NCBI GenBank assembly: GCA_947374125.1
Contig: CANCAR010000018.1
Location: 1-22,998 of the forward strand
Source: Hyphomicrobiales bacterium
GTDB lineage: Bacteria > Pseudomonadota > Alphaproteobacteria > Rhizobiales > Beijerinckiaceae
Reading direction: 5' to 3'
DNA length: 22,998 nt
Shown here: positions 6,680 to 15,254 of the stretch, in pieces
Position numbering within the stretch: position 1 is the stretch's first letter
Layout of the letters: the number at the start of each line of letters is the position of its first letter
The notes under the pieces: model-generated
The model's input: the letters and a program-made list of their open reading frames with translations, nothing else
Database searches by the model: none
What the model was told of the DNA's origin: nothing
Translations under genes and position numbers: made by a program

Positions 6680-7681
6680 ATGGCAAACCAAACAGAGGCT
6701 AGACCAAGTGAAGATGCGCTGATCGAGCGCTACTTTGCACCATTGGCGGGCCCAGGTGGGCTGAAGTTACGCGACGATGCTGCGATTATTTCGACGCCGG
6801 ACGGAACGGACCTCGTTACTACCGTTGATATGGTCGTCGCCAATGTCCATTTTTTTAACGACGATCCGGCGGACGCGATTGCCGAGAAAGCGCTGGGCGT
6901 AAATCTATCGGATCTTGCCGCCAAAGGTGCTCGTCCGGTCGGCTTTGTTTTAGGCTTGGCGCTTCCGTCTAATTGGACGGAGGAATGGCTCGCTTCTTTT
7001 TCTCGCGGCTTGGGCAATAGTGCCGAGCGTTATGGCTGTTTTTTGTTGGGCGGGGACACGACGCGGGCGGCTGGACCTTTGGTCATTTCCATTACCGCCT
7101 TTGGTAGCGTTCCGCGCGGCAAAATGGTGCCGCGAACAGGCGCAAAGCCCGGTGATCTCATTGCAGTAACGGGAAGCATCGGCGATGCGGCAATAGGGCT
7201 CAAAATCAGGATGACACCAGAACTTGATTGGACGGGCGGATTGAATGAAACGGATTATGCTTTTTTACTCAACCGCTATTTGCGTCCGCAACCACGGATC
7301 GCCTTTATTGATACGCTTAGCGCTTACGCCAACGCGGCGATGGATGTCTCGGATGGTTTAGTAGGCGATTTGGCCAAAATGCTCCGCGCATCCGGTGTGA
7401 CGGGCACGCTCAAAATCGAAAGTGTACCATTGTCCGCGGCAGCCCATTCCGCAACCACGCTTCATCCCGTTTTATTGGCCGATGCCGTAACCGGGGGTGA
7501 TGATTACGAGGTACTTTTCACTTTCCCACCGGATGCGCTCGATGCGGTCAAAGCTGGTGCCAAAGCCGTCGGTTTGCCAGTAACCGTGATTGGTGAGATT
7601 AAAGCCGGTCAGGGACCACTTACGGTTAGTCACCGGGGTGAGACCTTTCTAACCCGCACCGGATCCTTCAGCCATTTTTGA
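6680..7681 (+). CDS. thiL: Thiamine-monophosphate kinase
   Basis: ThiL makes thiamine diphosphate from thiamine monophosphate and ATP, the last step of cofactor synthesis. The AIR-synthase-like fold is marked by RDDAAIIS near residue 32, the metal-binding VTTVDMVVANVHF, the NLSDLAAKGARP helix and MDVSDGLVGDLAKM. A later GGDDYEVLFTF is diagnostic for ThiL. At 333 aa it is of usual length. AAGGGG lies about 6 bases before the ATG. It follows ribH-nusB, a common arrangement of cofactor genes. No TPP riboswitch is visible upstream. Confidence 0.96.
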   Translation: MANQTEARPSEDALIERYFAPLAGPGGLKLRDDAAIISTPDGTDLVTTVDMVVANVHFFNDDPADAIAEKALGVNLSDLAAKGARPVGFVLGLALPSNWTEEWLASFSRGLGNSAERYGCFLLGGDTTRAAGPLVISITAFGSVPRGKMVPRTGAKPGDLIAVTGSIGDAAIGLKIRMTPELDWTGGLNETDYAFLLNRYLRPQPRIAFIDTLSAYANAAMDVSDGLVGDLAKMLRASGVTGTLKIESVPLSAAAHSATTLHPVLLADAVTGGDDYEVLFTFPPDALDAVKAGAKAVGLPVTVIGEIKAGQGPLTVSHRGETFLTRTGSFSHF

Positions 7682-7694
7682 TTGAGAATGTATC

Positions 7695-8900
7695 ATGACA
7701 GCCGCCATGGAATTAGTCGCCGGTGACCGGCTCGCGCGGCGCAATGCGGTGCTGTTGGCCACAGCCACGGCGTTGGCGGGCGCCAACTCAACCGTCATTT
7801 TTGCGACAGCCGCCATCGTCGGTTCAGTCTTAGCACCTAGTCCAATATATTCGACGCTTCCTATTTCATTCTTCGTCGTCGGAATGGCGTCGGGCACCTT
7901 ACCGATTGGCTATGTCGCGCGCCGCTTTGGCCGCCGTGCCGCGTTCGCTGTTGGCACAACGTCCGGTGTTTTAACCGGGCTTCTGGCGTGTGCCGCCGTC
8001 GTCAATGGGCTGTTTGCTTTGCTCTGCCTTGCCACGTTCTTTGGTGGAATTTACGGCGCAGCCGCCCAATCCTATCGCTTTGCGGCGGCGGACTCCGCAA
8101 GCGAGGCATTCCGACCCAAGGCAATTTCTTGGGTTTTGGTTGGTGGCGTATTTGCCGCCGTGATTGGGCCGCAGCTCGTTACCCATACGATGAATATGTG
8201 GCAGCCCTATCTCTTTGCCGCGAGCTATCTCTTCCAAGCAGGCGTTGCCGCCCTTTCCATGCTCGTCCTCGTCTTGGTTGAAGCTCCGCCCCCTCTAGCA
8301 GCCAATTCACCGGGCGCTCGCCCATTGCGCGAGATTATTCGTGCACCACGTTTTATTGTGGCCGTGATTTGCGGCGTGATCAGCTATGGGTTGATGAATT
8401 TCTTGATGACATCGGCTCCGCTTGCCATGAAGCTTTGCGGTCATGATGTGAGCGAGTCTAATCTTGCGATCGAGTTCCATGTTATGGCGATGTACGCACC
8501 AAGCTTTTTCACGGGTTCACTCATTGCGCGTTTCGGCGCACCGCGGATCATTCTCTTGGGTATGGTTCTGATTGTACTGGCTGCCCTTGTCGGACTTTCT
8601 GGGACCACTGTTCCGCATTTCTGGGGCAATATGATTCTCTTAGGGATTGGCTGGAATTTTGGCTTTATCGGAGCGAGTGCGTTGGTGACAGAGACCCATC
8701 GTCCGTCTGAAAGGGCAAAAGTGCAGTCTTTTAATGATTTTCTTGTTTTTGGTACCATGGTTATCGGTTCATTCTCGTCAGGTCGGATTTTGATCGATTT
8801 TGGCTGGGAAATGGTCAATATTGTCGTGTTTCCATTGGTTTTAGCTGGCTTTTTAGCACTTCTCATGTTCGGTCGTACACGAAAGACGGCACCGCTTTAG
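7695..8900 (+). CDS. Major facilitator superfamily transporter
   Basis: This inner-membrane transporter of 401 aa has about 12 hydrophobic segments in two halves (residues about 18-210 and 220-395). A motif-A-like loop, GYVARRFGRR, lies between the second and third segments. The usual Asp of that motif is replaced. The substrate cannot be told from sequence. The gene starts 14 bases after thiL, so the two are probably co-transcribed. MFS genes occur between thiL and hppA in related alphaproteobacteria, from memory. An alternative start, ATG 7707 (MELVAG), is possible. It lacks the large central loop of sugar-type carriers, and drug or metabolite export is only a guess. Confidence 0.9.
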   Translation: MTAAMELVAGDRLARRNAVLLATATALAGANSTVIFATAAIVGSVLAPSPIYSTLPISFFVVGMASGTLPIGYVARRFGRRAAFAVGTTSGVLTGLLACAAVVNGLFALLCLATFFGGIYGAAAQSYRFAAADSASEAFRPKAISWVLVGGVFAAVIGPQLVTHTMNMWQPYLFAASYLFQAGVAALSMLVLVLVEAPPPLAANSPGARPLREIIRAPRFIVAVICGVISYGLMNFLMTSAPLAMKLCGHDVSESNLAIEFHVMAMYAPSFFTGSLIARFGAPRIILLGMVLIVLAALVGLSGTTVPHFWGNMILLGIGWNFGFIGASALVTETHRPSERAKVQSFNDFLVFGTMVIGSFSSGRILIDFGWEMVNIVVFPLVLAGFLALLMFGRTRKTAPL

Positions 8901-8921
8901 CTCAGACCTGCGAAAGTCGGA

Positions 8922-8949
8922 TTTGCCAGACGCTCACAATTTTGGCAAA
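8922..8949. repeat. Inverted repeat TTTGCCA-N14-TGGCAAA
   Basis: There is a perfect 7-bp inverted repeat 21 bases after the MFS stop and about 107 bases before hppA. The arms are 8922-8928 and 8943-8949. It could be an operator for hppA or a weak hairpin ending the thiL-MFS transcript. There is no uridine run to favour a terminator. The rest of this spacer (to 9056) shows a short direct repeat of ACATGGCCG near 8951-8971 and no clear promoter. Confidence 0.45.
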
Positions 8950-9056
8950 GACATGGCCGGAACATGGCCGAAACCGGAATTGATCACGTCCCACTCAAGG
9001 GCTGATGTTTCGGCGGTCCGGAAGTCGATAAGAAAACAGAGGATTGGAACAGCATC

Positions 9057-11192
9057 ATGACACTGGGCTTTATTATTTTAGGCGGGCTTCTCGCGCTTGC
9101 CTATGGGGTGTGGGCGGTTGCCGACGTCAACGGGCGTGACGCAGGCAATGCACGCATGCAGGAAATCGCAGCTGCCATTGCGGAAGGCGCTCAGGCCTAT
9201 CTGAAGCGCCAATACACGACGATTGCGATCGTCGGTGCGGTGCTCTTCGTAATCATTACAGCGCTTCTCAAATTGCCGGTTGGCATTGGCTTCCTTGTCG
9301 GCGCCGTGCTTTCGGGTGCTGCAGGCTTTATCGGCATGAACGTGTCGGTGCGGGCCAATGTGCGCACGGCACAGGCCTCGTCTGTTTCGCTGGCCGCGGG
9401 TCTTGATGTCGCCTTTAAGGCAGGTGCGGTGACGGGTATGCTCGTTGCTGGTTTAGCCCTGCTTGGCGTGGCAGTCTATTACTGGATCCTCACCGGTCCT
9501 ATGGGCCTTGCTCCTTCTGACCGTATGGTCGTTGACGCGCTCGTTGCCTTGGGCTTCGGCGCTTCGCTGATTTCGATCTTCGCCCGTCTCGGTGGCGGCA
9601 TCTTCACCAAGGGTGCGGACGTCGGTGCCGATCTCGTGGGTAAGGTTGAAGCGGGCATTCCGGAAGATGATCCCCGCAACCCTGCAACGATTGCTGACAA
9701 TGTCGGCGACAATGTGGGCGATTGCGCCGGTATGGCCGCCGATCTGTTCGAGACCTATGCGGTTACGGTAGTAGCGACCATGGTTCTCGCCTCGATCTTC
9801 TTCGCAGGTCAGAACGTGCTGTCGTCCGTTATGCTCTATCCTATGGCGATCTGTGCAACGTGCATCGTCACTTCGATCATCGGCACCTTCTTCGTGAAGC
9901 TTGGCTCCAATAACTCGATCATGGGCGCCCTTTACAAGGGACTTTGGGCCACCTCGCTGCTCTCGGTGATTGGTCTTGGTGGTGCAACCAGCCTGACCAT
10001 TGGTTGGGGCAAAATCGGCGAAGTCGCCGGCCAATCGATTACCGGTTGGAACTTGTTCTTCTGCGGTCTCGTCGGTTTGGCCGTTACCGGTCTGATCGTT
10101 TGGATTACCGAATACTACACTGGCACGGGCAAGCGTCCCGTCGTTTCGATCGCGCAGGCGTCCGTCACGGGTCACGGTACCAACGTGATCCAGGGTCTCG
10201 CTGTCTCGCTTGAGTCGACCGCGCTTCCAGCACTTGTGATTGTTGGCGGTATCATCACCACCTATCAGCTTGCTGGCCTGTTCGGCACCGCGATTGCCGT
10301 TACCACGATGCTCGGCCTCGCCGGTATGATTGTGGCGCTCGACGCCTTCGGTCCAGTCACCGACAATGCTGGTGGTATTGCCGAAATGGCTGGTCTTCCG
10401 AAGGAAGTGCGTCATGTCACCGACGCGCTCGATGCGGTTGGCAACACAACGAAGGCCGTCACCAAGGGCTACGCTATCGGTTCTGCCGGTCTTGGCGCTC
10501 TGGTGCTGTTTGCAGCCTATACGAACGACATTGCGGCCTTCACCAAGGCTGGCGTGCCATACTTTAAGGATATTGGCGTGGTTTCGTTTGACCTCTCCAA
10601 CCCCTACGTCGTGGCTGGTTTGATCTTCGGTGGTCTGATTCCTTACCTCTTCGGCGGTATCGCGATGACGGCCGTTGGCCGTGCCGCTGGTTCGGTCGTC
10701 GAGGAAGTCCGTCGCCAGTTCAAGGAAAAGCCAGGCATTATGGCGGGTACCGAGAAGCCTGATTACGCGCGTGCGGTGGATATGCTCACCAAATCGGCAA
10801 TCCGGGAGATGATTATCCCGTCGCTTCTGCCCGTTCTTGCGCCGTTGGTGGCCTATTTCGGCGTGTATTGGATCTCCGGTTCCAAGGCTTCGGGTTTTGC
10901 TGCCCTTGGTGCTTCGCTTTTGGGCGTGATCGTGAATGGCCTCTTCGTTGCCATTTCGATGACGTCGGGTGGTGGCGCTTGGGACAATGCCAAGAAGAGC
11001 TTTGAAGATGGCTTCGTCGACAAGGATGGCGTGAAGCATCTGAAGGGTTCGGACGCGCATAAGGCATCGGTGACGGGTGATACTGTCGGCGACCCCTACA
11101 AGGACACCGCAGGTCCTGCGGTTAATCCTGCGATCAAGATCACGAATATTGTGGCCTTGCTCCTGATTGCGATCCTAGCCCATATGGCTTGA
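9057..11192 (+). CDS. hppA: Proton-translocating pyrophosphatase, K+-independent type
   Basis: This membrane-embedded enzyme couples pyrophosphate hydrolysis to proton pumping. It has 711 aa and about 16 hydrophobic segments. The pyrophosphate site is present as DVGADLVGKVE (188-198), DDPRNP and DNVGDNVGD (214-222). A C-terminal GDTVGDPYKDTAGPA block completes the catalytic set. The motif GNTTKAVTKG has lysine (K466) where K+-dependent enzymes have alanine, so this should be the K+-independent class. The frame starts at ATG 9057. AGAGGA lies about 13 bases upstream, so spacing is long. It ends at a strong terminator. Confidence 0.98.
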   Translation: MTLGFIILGGLLALAYGVWAVADVNGRDAGNARMQEIAAAIAEGAQAYLKRQYTTIAIVGAVLFVIITALLKLPVGIGFLVGAVLSGAAGFIGMNVSVRANVRTAQASSVSLAAGLDVAFKAGAVTGMLVAGLALLGVAVYYWILTGPMGLAPSDRMVVDALVALGFGASLISIFARLGGGIFTKGADVGADLVGKVEAGIPEDDPRNPATIADNVGDNVGDCAGMAADLFETYAVTVVATMVLASIFFAGQNVLSSVMLYPMAICATCIVTSIIGTFFVKLGSNNSIMGALYKGLWATSLLSVIGLGGATSLTIGWGKIGEVAGQSITGWNLFFCGLVGLAVTGLIVWITEYYTGTGKRPVVSIAQASVTGHGTNVIQGLAVSLESTALPALVIVGGIITTYQLAGLFGTAIAVTTMLGLAGMIVALDAFGPVTDNAGGIAEMAGLPKEVRHVTDALDAVGNTTKAVTKGYAIGSAGLGALVLFAAYTNDIAAFTKAGVPYFKDIGVVSFDLSNPYVVAGLIFGGLIPYLFGGIAMTAVGRAAGSVVEEVRRQFKEKPGIMAGTEKPDYARAVDMLTKSAIREMIIPSLLPVLAPLVAYFGVYWISGSKASGFAALGASLLGVIVNGLFVAISMTSGGGAWDNAKKSFEDGFVDKDGVKHLKGSDAHKASVTGDTVGDPYKDTAGPAVNPAIKITNIVALLLIAILAHMA

Positions 11193-11218
11193 TAGCAGCT
11201 TGTAAAGCTTGAATGATT

Positions 11219-11253
11219 AAAAACCCCGGTGGAGCGATCCACTGGGGTTTTTT
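11219..11253. terminator. Bidirectional intrinsic terminator after hppA and bamE
   Basis: A 15-bp stem (11219-11233 with 11238-11252, one G-T pair) is closed by a GCGA tetraloop (11234-11237). A run of A precedes it and a run of T follows it. It works in both directions. It lies 26 bases after the hppA stop and 31 bases beyond the stop of the convergent bamE-like gene. Confidence 0.95.
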
Positions 11254-11284
11254 GATTCGAAAAAGTATTGAAAACTATTCAGGG

Positions 11285-11746
11285 TTAAGTCGAGCCAACC
11301 ATCCGCAACATCTGACGGATGATCGAGAGATCGGTGCCGCTTGTTGGTGTCGTATTGGTGTTGAAATCGAACACCACGCCATCCTTTTGGCCGTAATTCG
11401 CAAGACGCTCCACTTTGAGGGCTTTGGTGAAGATGACGGTCAGCACGCGCTGATCGACGATCTGCGGCTTGTCATACATGAAGGCCCGCGTCGTATTCTG
11501 ACTGATATAGTACCAAGTCTGGTTGCCTACGGTCGAAACAGTCGAAGGCGTGCCGAGAATTTTGAGCACTTGCTCAGCACTCATGCCTGGCTTGATTTCG
11601 GCAACGGCCTTTTCATCAATAACATAGCCCTGCACTTGCGGGCCGGCCGTTGTACACGCAGCAAGGGGTGATAAAAGAGCAACGCCAAGGGCAAAAGCGC
11701 TCATTTGGCGTGTGAAAGAATGGAATGTCCGCTCCGTCATGGGCAT
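11285..11746 (-). CDS. bamE: Outer-membrane assembly lipoprotein BamE (SmpA/OmlA family)
   Basis: This 153-aa lipoprotein has an N-terminal signal peptide (residues about 14-30) ending in the lipobox L-A-A-C, with C31 as the lipidated cysteine. The SmpA/OmlA domain follows, with IKPGMSAEQVLKILGTPS near residue 51 and QTWYYIS. In the BAM complex BamE helps fold outer-membrane barrels. The start may be ATG 11746 or ATG 11740, two codons on. Neither has a strong ribosome site and the signal peptide works from both. It is divergent from the ubiquinol-cytochrome c chaperone gene, as is usual in Hyphomicrobiales. Confidence 0.92.
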   Translation of the reverse strand: MPMTERTFHSFTRQMSAFALGVALLSPLAACTTAGPQVQGYVIDEKAVAEIKPGMSAEQVLKILGTPSTVSTVGNQTWYYISQNTTRAFMYDKPQIVDQRVLTVIFTKALKVERLANYGQKDGVVFDFNTNTTPTSGTDLSIIRQMLRMVGST

Positions 11747-11871
11747 CGTCCGCTTTCGTAAGGTTAAGGCACAGGCGGGTTTTCGCTTGCCTTCCTCCTT
11801 CTTTATGCCGTACCCCGCATCAAGCGCAAGAGCCGGTATCGGTTCGTATCATTTGGTATAGAGAGATCGTC

Positions 11872-12426
11872 ATGGCATGGTTCGGCTTCTTCGGTCGCAA
11901 GCGCAAAAACCGCGAACTCATCGAAAGACTCTACGCGGTTATTGTTCAACACGCGCGTTTGGCTGAGTTTTATCGGGATTTTGGGGTGCCCGACACGGTG
12001 GATGGGCGGTTTGAGTTGCTTACGCTCTATATGACGCTTGTCACACGAAGGCTGCGCGCCATGGCGTCGCCCGGGCCTGATATTGCGCAGGATTTGGTTG
12101 ATTTAACCTTTGGGCAGTTTGAAGCGGCTTTGCGTGAAATGGGAGTTGGTGACATCTCTATTCCCAAGCGCATGAAGGTGATGGCAGGCGCGTTTTTAGG
12201 CCGTGCCAGCGCTTATGACCAAGCGCTGCGTTCGGCTGATCGGAAGGGGCTTGAACAGGCGCTGGCGCGTAATCTCTATGGGAAAGTATCGCCTCCAGAG
12301 CGCGCCGTTGAAAAGATTGCTGAAAATGTAAATCAAAGCGTGACAGCGCTCGAAAATTTGTCGATTGACGCCTATATTGCAGGTCAATTGCCCTTTCCTA
12401 TTCTCGTTTCGGATCCCGCGCCATGA
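11872..12426 (+). CDS. Ubiquinol-cytochrome c chaperone family protein (CBP3-like)
   Basis: The protein has 184 aa and begins MAWFGFFGRKRKN. It then reads ERLYAVIVQHARLAEFYRDFGVPDTVDGRFELLTLYM, the signature of the Ubiq_cyt_C_chap family (relatives of yeast Cbp3 and human UQCC1, which assist cytochrome b / bc1 assembly). FMGRASAY-like (here FLGRASAYDQAL) and LARNLYG follow. The start is ATG 11872, with GAGAG about 8 bases upstream. A longer frame from 11725 would overlap bamE and gives a non-conserved leader. It overlaps the next gene by 4 bases (ATGA), implying coupling. The bacterial function is inferred from the eukaryotic homologue. Confidence 0.9.
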   Translation: MAWFGFFGRKRKNRELIERLYAVIVQHARLAEFYRDFGVPDTVDGRFELLTLYMTLVTRRLRAMASPGPDIAQDLVDLTFGQFEAALREMGVGDISIPKRMKVMAGAFLGRASAYDQALRSADRKGLEQALARNLYGKVSPPERAVEKIAENVNQSVTALENLSIDAYIAGQLPFPILVSDPAP

Positions 12427-12938
12427 CCGACATCGCACCACTACCCTTGTCTCGTCCCGTTGAGGTTAACTCGATCCGGTCGGATGGATTAGCGCTTCGC
12501 GTTTCAACCACGGAAGGCGAACGGGCGGAACTCGCCAAGAGATTTGACATCCCGGGTATTTCTCAGCTTGAAGCCGATTTTTCGATGGCAAAAAAGGGAC
12601 CTCGTGTGCGGGTGACTGGATTGGTATCAGGCCGGTTTACGCAAGTTTGCGTCCTCACGCTCGAGCCTTTCGAAAGCGATTTCCGCGAAGAGGTCGATCT
12701 ATCCTTTGATGAAAATCCCGAAAAAGCCTTGGAATTACACCCCGAGGAAGAAGCTCCTGATCCGATCATTGATGGAATCATTGATCTTGGCGAAGTAGCG
12801 GGCGAATTCACCGCATTGGCGCTTGATCCCTATCCGCGCAAACCGGGTGCCGTTTTTGAGTTTCAGGATAAAAAAGACAAAATGGATGCCAAGCCCTCAC
12901 CCTTTGGTGCTCTCGCCGATCTAAAACGACCGGAATAA
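12423..12938 (+). CDS. DUF177 (YceD-family) protein
   Basis: This 171-aa protein is of the YceD/DUF177 family. Its C-terminal half has the expected C-x-L-T-L-E-P motif (CVLTLEPFESDF). An acidic DLSFDEN / EEEAPDPI segment and IDLGEVAGEFTALALDPYPRKPGA complete the signature. YceD homologues in bacteria and plastids have been linked to 23S rRNA accumulation. Only one of the paired cysteines is kept: the second position reads as hydrophobic. In many bacteria rpmF follows, but here no L32 gene is present, as in other Hyphomicrobiales. It overlaps the chaperone gene by 4 bases. Confidence 0.93.
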   Translation: MTDIAPLPLSRPVEVNSIRSDGLALRVSTTEGERAELAKRFDIPGISQLEADFSMAKKGPRVRVTGLVSGRFTQVCVLTLEPFESDFREEVDLSFDENPEKALELHPEEEAPDPIIDGIIDLGEVAGEFTALALDPYPRKPGAVFEFQDKKDKMDAKPSPFGALADLKRPE

Positions 12939-12950
12939 GGGGTCGGGATA

Positions 12951-13082
12951 ATGCCCATTCCACCGAAAAAAGGTTGGCCTCGTGGGGCTGCACCGTTAAG
13001 GTCTCCGACTAACCGGCAGCCGTTTTTTTGGGTGGCCGGAGCTGACACAGTCACTTTAATGGAACGGTTAAACCTTAGATGA
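12951..13082 (+). CDS. Possible 43-aa ORF coupled to plsX (doubtful)
   Basis: A short frame begins at ATG 12951 after AAGGGG about 9 bases upstream, and its TGA overlaps the plsX start as ATGA. The product starts MPIPPKKGWPRGAAPLRSP and ends MERLNLR. It is Pro/Arg-rich with no recognisable domain, and it is clearly not ribosomal protein L32, which often sits here. It may be a leader whose translation feeds ribosomes into plsX, whose own ribosome site is poor. It may also be chance. Confidence 0.3.
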   Translation: MPIPPKKGWPRGAAPLRSPTNRQPFFWVAGADTVTLMERLNLR

Positions 13083-14164
13083 CGACGGGACGGCTAAGAA
13101 TTGCTCTTGACGCGATGGGCGGCGATCACGGACCGGGCGTCGTCATCCCCGGAGCCGCGTTGACGCTTGAGCGCCATCCGGAAGTGACCTTCCTGATGTT
13201 TGGGGATGAGGCGCTGTGTCGCCCGCTGCTCGAGGCTCACCCAGGGCTAAAGGCAGCAACAGAACTGCGCGGTTGTGACGTGTTTATCGCGATGGATGAA
13301 AAGCCCAGTCAAGCGCTGCGCCGTGGGCGCGGGAAATCATCCATGTGGCTGGCGCTTCAGGCGGTAAAGGATGGCGAGGCCGAAGTTGCGGTTTCAGCCG
13401 GCAATACAGGCGCGCTCATGGCCATGTCGATGTTCTGCTTGCGTACCATGGCAGGCATTAACCGCCCCGCCATTGCAGCCATCTGGCCAACCTTGCGCGG
13501 CGAGTCGATTGTGTTGGATGTGGGTGCCACCATCGGTGCCGATGCGCGCCACCTCGTCAATATGGCGTTGATGGGTTCGGCCATGGCGGGTATTCTGTTT
13601 GATATTGAAAAGCCGACGGTCGGGCTTTTGAACATCGGATCAGAAGATGTGAAAGGTCTCGACGAGATCAAGCTCGCCGGTGCTATTTTGCGAGAAAATG
13701 CATTCTCAGGCCTGGAATATTCAGGCTTTGTAGAGGGAGACGATATCGGGCAGGGGACCGTGGATGTCGTCGTGACGGAAGGTTTTACTGGCAATATCGC
13801 GTTGAAGACCGCTGAAGGGACCGCTAAGCAAATCGCCTCCTATCTGAAGCAGGCCATGGCCAGCTCTTTCATGAGCAAAATCGGTTATCTGTTTGCCCGC
13901 TCTGCCTTTACGGCGTTGAAGGACCGGATGGACCCGCGCAAGGTCAATGGTGGCGTCTTTTTAGGCCTTGATGGTGTGGTGATCAAAAGCCATGGTGGAA
14001 CGGATCCTACGGGCTATGCCTCGGCAATCGATATCGGCTATGACATGGTGAAATACGATCTACTCGATCGGATTAGGCATGCGGTTGGGCATGAGATCAA
14101 AATGGCCGACGCTGCACCACCGAATGACGAGACCGACGGCACCACAGAGGGGACTCCATCTTGA
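13079..14164 (+). CDS. plsX: Phosphate acyltransferase PlsX
   Basis: PlsX converts acyl-ACP and phosphate to acyl-phosphate, the donor for PlsY in phospholipid synthesis. The N-terminus IALDAMGGDHGPGVVIPGA (8-26) is diagnostic. VSAGNTGALMAMS and LNIGSED follow, and an EGFTGNIALKTAEG block and HGGTDPTGYASAI lie in the C-terminal half. At 361 aa it is normal with a short acidic tail. The ATG overlaps the stop of a possible small upstream ORF. fabH starts inside its last codons, so both are one transcript for fatty-acid and phospholipid initiation. Confidence 0.97.
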   Translation: MTTGRLRIALDAMGGDHGPGVVIPGAALTLERHPEVTFLMFGDEALCRPLLEAHPGLKAATELRGCDVFIAMDEKPSQALRRGRGKSSMWLALQAVKDGEAEVAVSAGNTGALMAMSMFCLRTMAGINRPAIAAIWPTLRGESIVLDVGATIGADARHLVNMALMGSAMAGILFDIEKPTVGLLNIGSEDVKGLDEIKLAGAILRENAFSGLEYSGFVEGDDIGQGTVDVVVTEGFTGNIALKTAEGTAKQIASYLKQAMASSFMSKIGYLFARSAFTALKDRMDPRKVNGGVFLGLDGVVIKSHGGTDPTGYASAIDIGYDMVKYDLLDRIRHAVGHEIKMADAAPPNDETDGTTEGTPS

Positions 14165-15135
14165 CCATACGCTCCGTCGTGATCGGATCAGGCCATTATC
14201 TTCCCGAAAAATGTCTGACCAATGCCGATATGACCAAGCTCGTCGACACCTCAGATGAGTGGATCGTGGAGCGTACCGGTATCCGCCAACGCCACATCGC
14301 AGCCGAGCATGAGACGACGTCATATCTCGCCACTAAGGCGGCTGAAGCGGCACTTGATAGCGGTGGAATCGATCCGGCGACGATTGATCTCATTGTGCTG
14401 GCAACGGCTACGCCGGACTATACCTTTCCCTCGACAGCCACGCAGGTGCAGGCAGCGCTGGGGATTACGGGCGGAGCAGCCTTTGATGTGCAGGCCGTCT
14501 GTTCGGGCTTTGTCTATGCGGTGGCGACGGCTGATAATTTTATCAAAGCAGGATCGGCCAAGCGTGTGCTGGTCATCGGCGCAGAAACCTTCTCCCGCAT
14601 TCTCGATTGGACAGACCGAGCGACTTGCGTGCTGTTTGGTGATGGCGCAGGCGCAATCGTCCTTGAGGCTCAATCCGGCGATGGAAGCAACGCAGACCGC
14701 GGTGTTCTTTCCACGCATTTGCGCTCTGATGGCCGTTATCGCGATAAATTATACGTCGATGGGGGGCCTTCGAGCAGCATGACCACTGGCCACCTACGGA
14801 TGGAGGGCAAAGAGGTATTCCGCCATGCGGTTGCCAATCTTGCGGAGACGGTTGAAGAGTCGCTTCGCCGTTCCGGCCTTCGTGCCGATGAGATCAATTG
14901 GTTCGTTCCGCATCAGGCCAATCGCAGGATTATTGACGCCACAGCCAAAAAACTTGGCATTGATCCTAGCCGTGTCGTGATCACGGTAGACCTGCATGGC
15001 AACACCTCGGCAGCCTCGATCCCTCTCGCCTTAAGCGTGGCCAGACAGGATCGACGCATCGAAACAGGTAATCTCGTCCTGATCGAGGCGATGGGAGGGG
15101 GCTTCACTTGGGGGTCTGCGCTGATCCGCTGGTGA
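14161..15135 (+). CDS. fabH: 3-oxoacyl-ACP synthase III (KAS III)
   Basis: FabH starts fatty-acid synthesis by condensing acetyl-CoA with malonyl-ACP. The catalytic triad is complete: C114 in VQAVCSGFVYA, H251 in VPHQANRRI and N281 in HGNTSAAS. It ends with the usual GGGFTWGSALIRW. It is 324 aa. The start is TTG 14161, which overlaps the plsX TGA by four bases (TTGA). The product begins TIRSVVIGSGHYLPE, matching the family N-terminus, so this start is well supported despite being a rare codon. Confidence 0.97.
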   Translation: MTIRSVVIGSGHYLPEKCLTNADMTKLVDTSDEWIVERTGIRQRHIAAEHETTSYLATKAAEAALDSGGIDPATIDLIVLATATPDYTFPSTATQVQAALGITGGAAFDVQAVCSGFVYAVATADNFIKAGSAKRVLVIGAETFSRILDWTDRATCVLFGDGAGAIVLEAQSGDGSNADRGVLSTHLRSDGRYRDKLYVDGGPSSSMTTGHLRMEGKEVFRHAVANLAETVEESLRRSGLRADEINWFVPHQANRRIIDATAKKLGIDPSRVVITVDLHGNTSAASIPLALSVARQDRRIETGNLVLIEAMGGGFTWGSALIRW

Positions 15136-15254
15136 GGAAATGATTGATTTTTCTTGGTAAATAGAGGATTGACGGCTTTGATCTCGCGCAATAGTTTGAG
15201 GTGTGGGACGAATAAGCAGGCCTTTGCGAGGCGAAGGCGGGGGGATTTAAGTCG

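Noticed and set aside
8953..9060. 35-codon frame ending in an ATGA overlap with hppA
   Set aside because: It has no good ribosome site and no protein-like features; the overlap is likely to be chance.
9453..11060. Long open frame on the minus strand inside hppA (535 codons)
   Set aside because: It is fully antisense to a highly conserved gene, is rich in His, Arg, Thr and Asn with no recognisable domain, and reflects codon bias of hppA.
11725..11871. 49-residue N-terminal extension of the ubiquinol-cytochrome c chaperone
   Set aside because: It overlaps the divergent bamE start and signal peptide region and lacks conservation features; MAWFGFF at 11872 fits the family and has a ribosome site.
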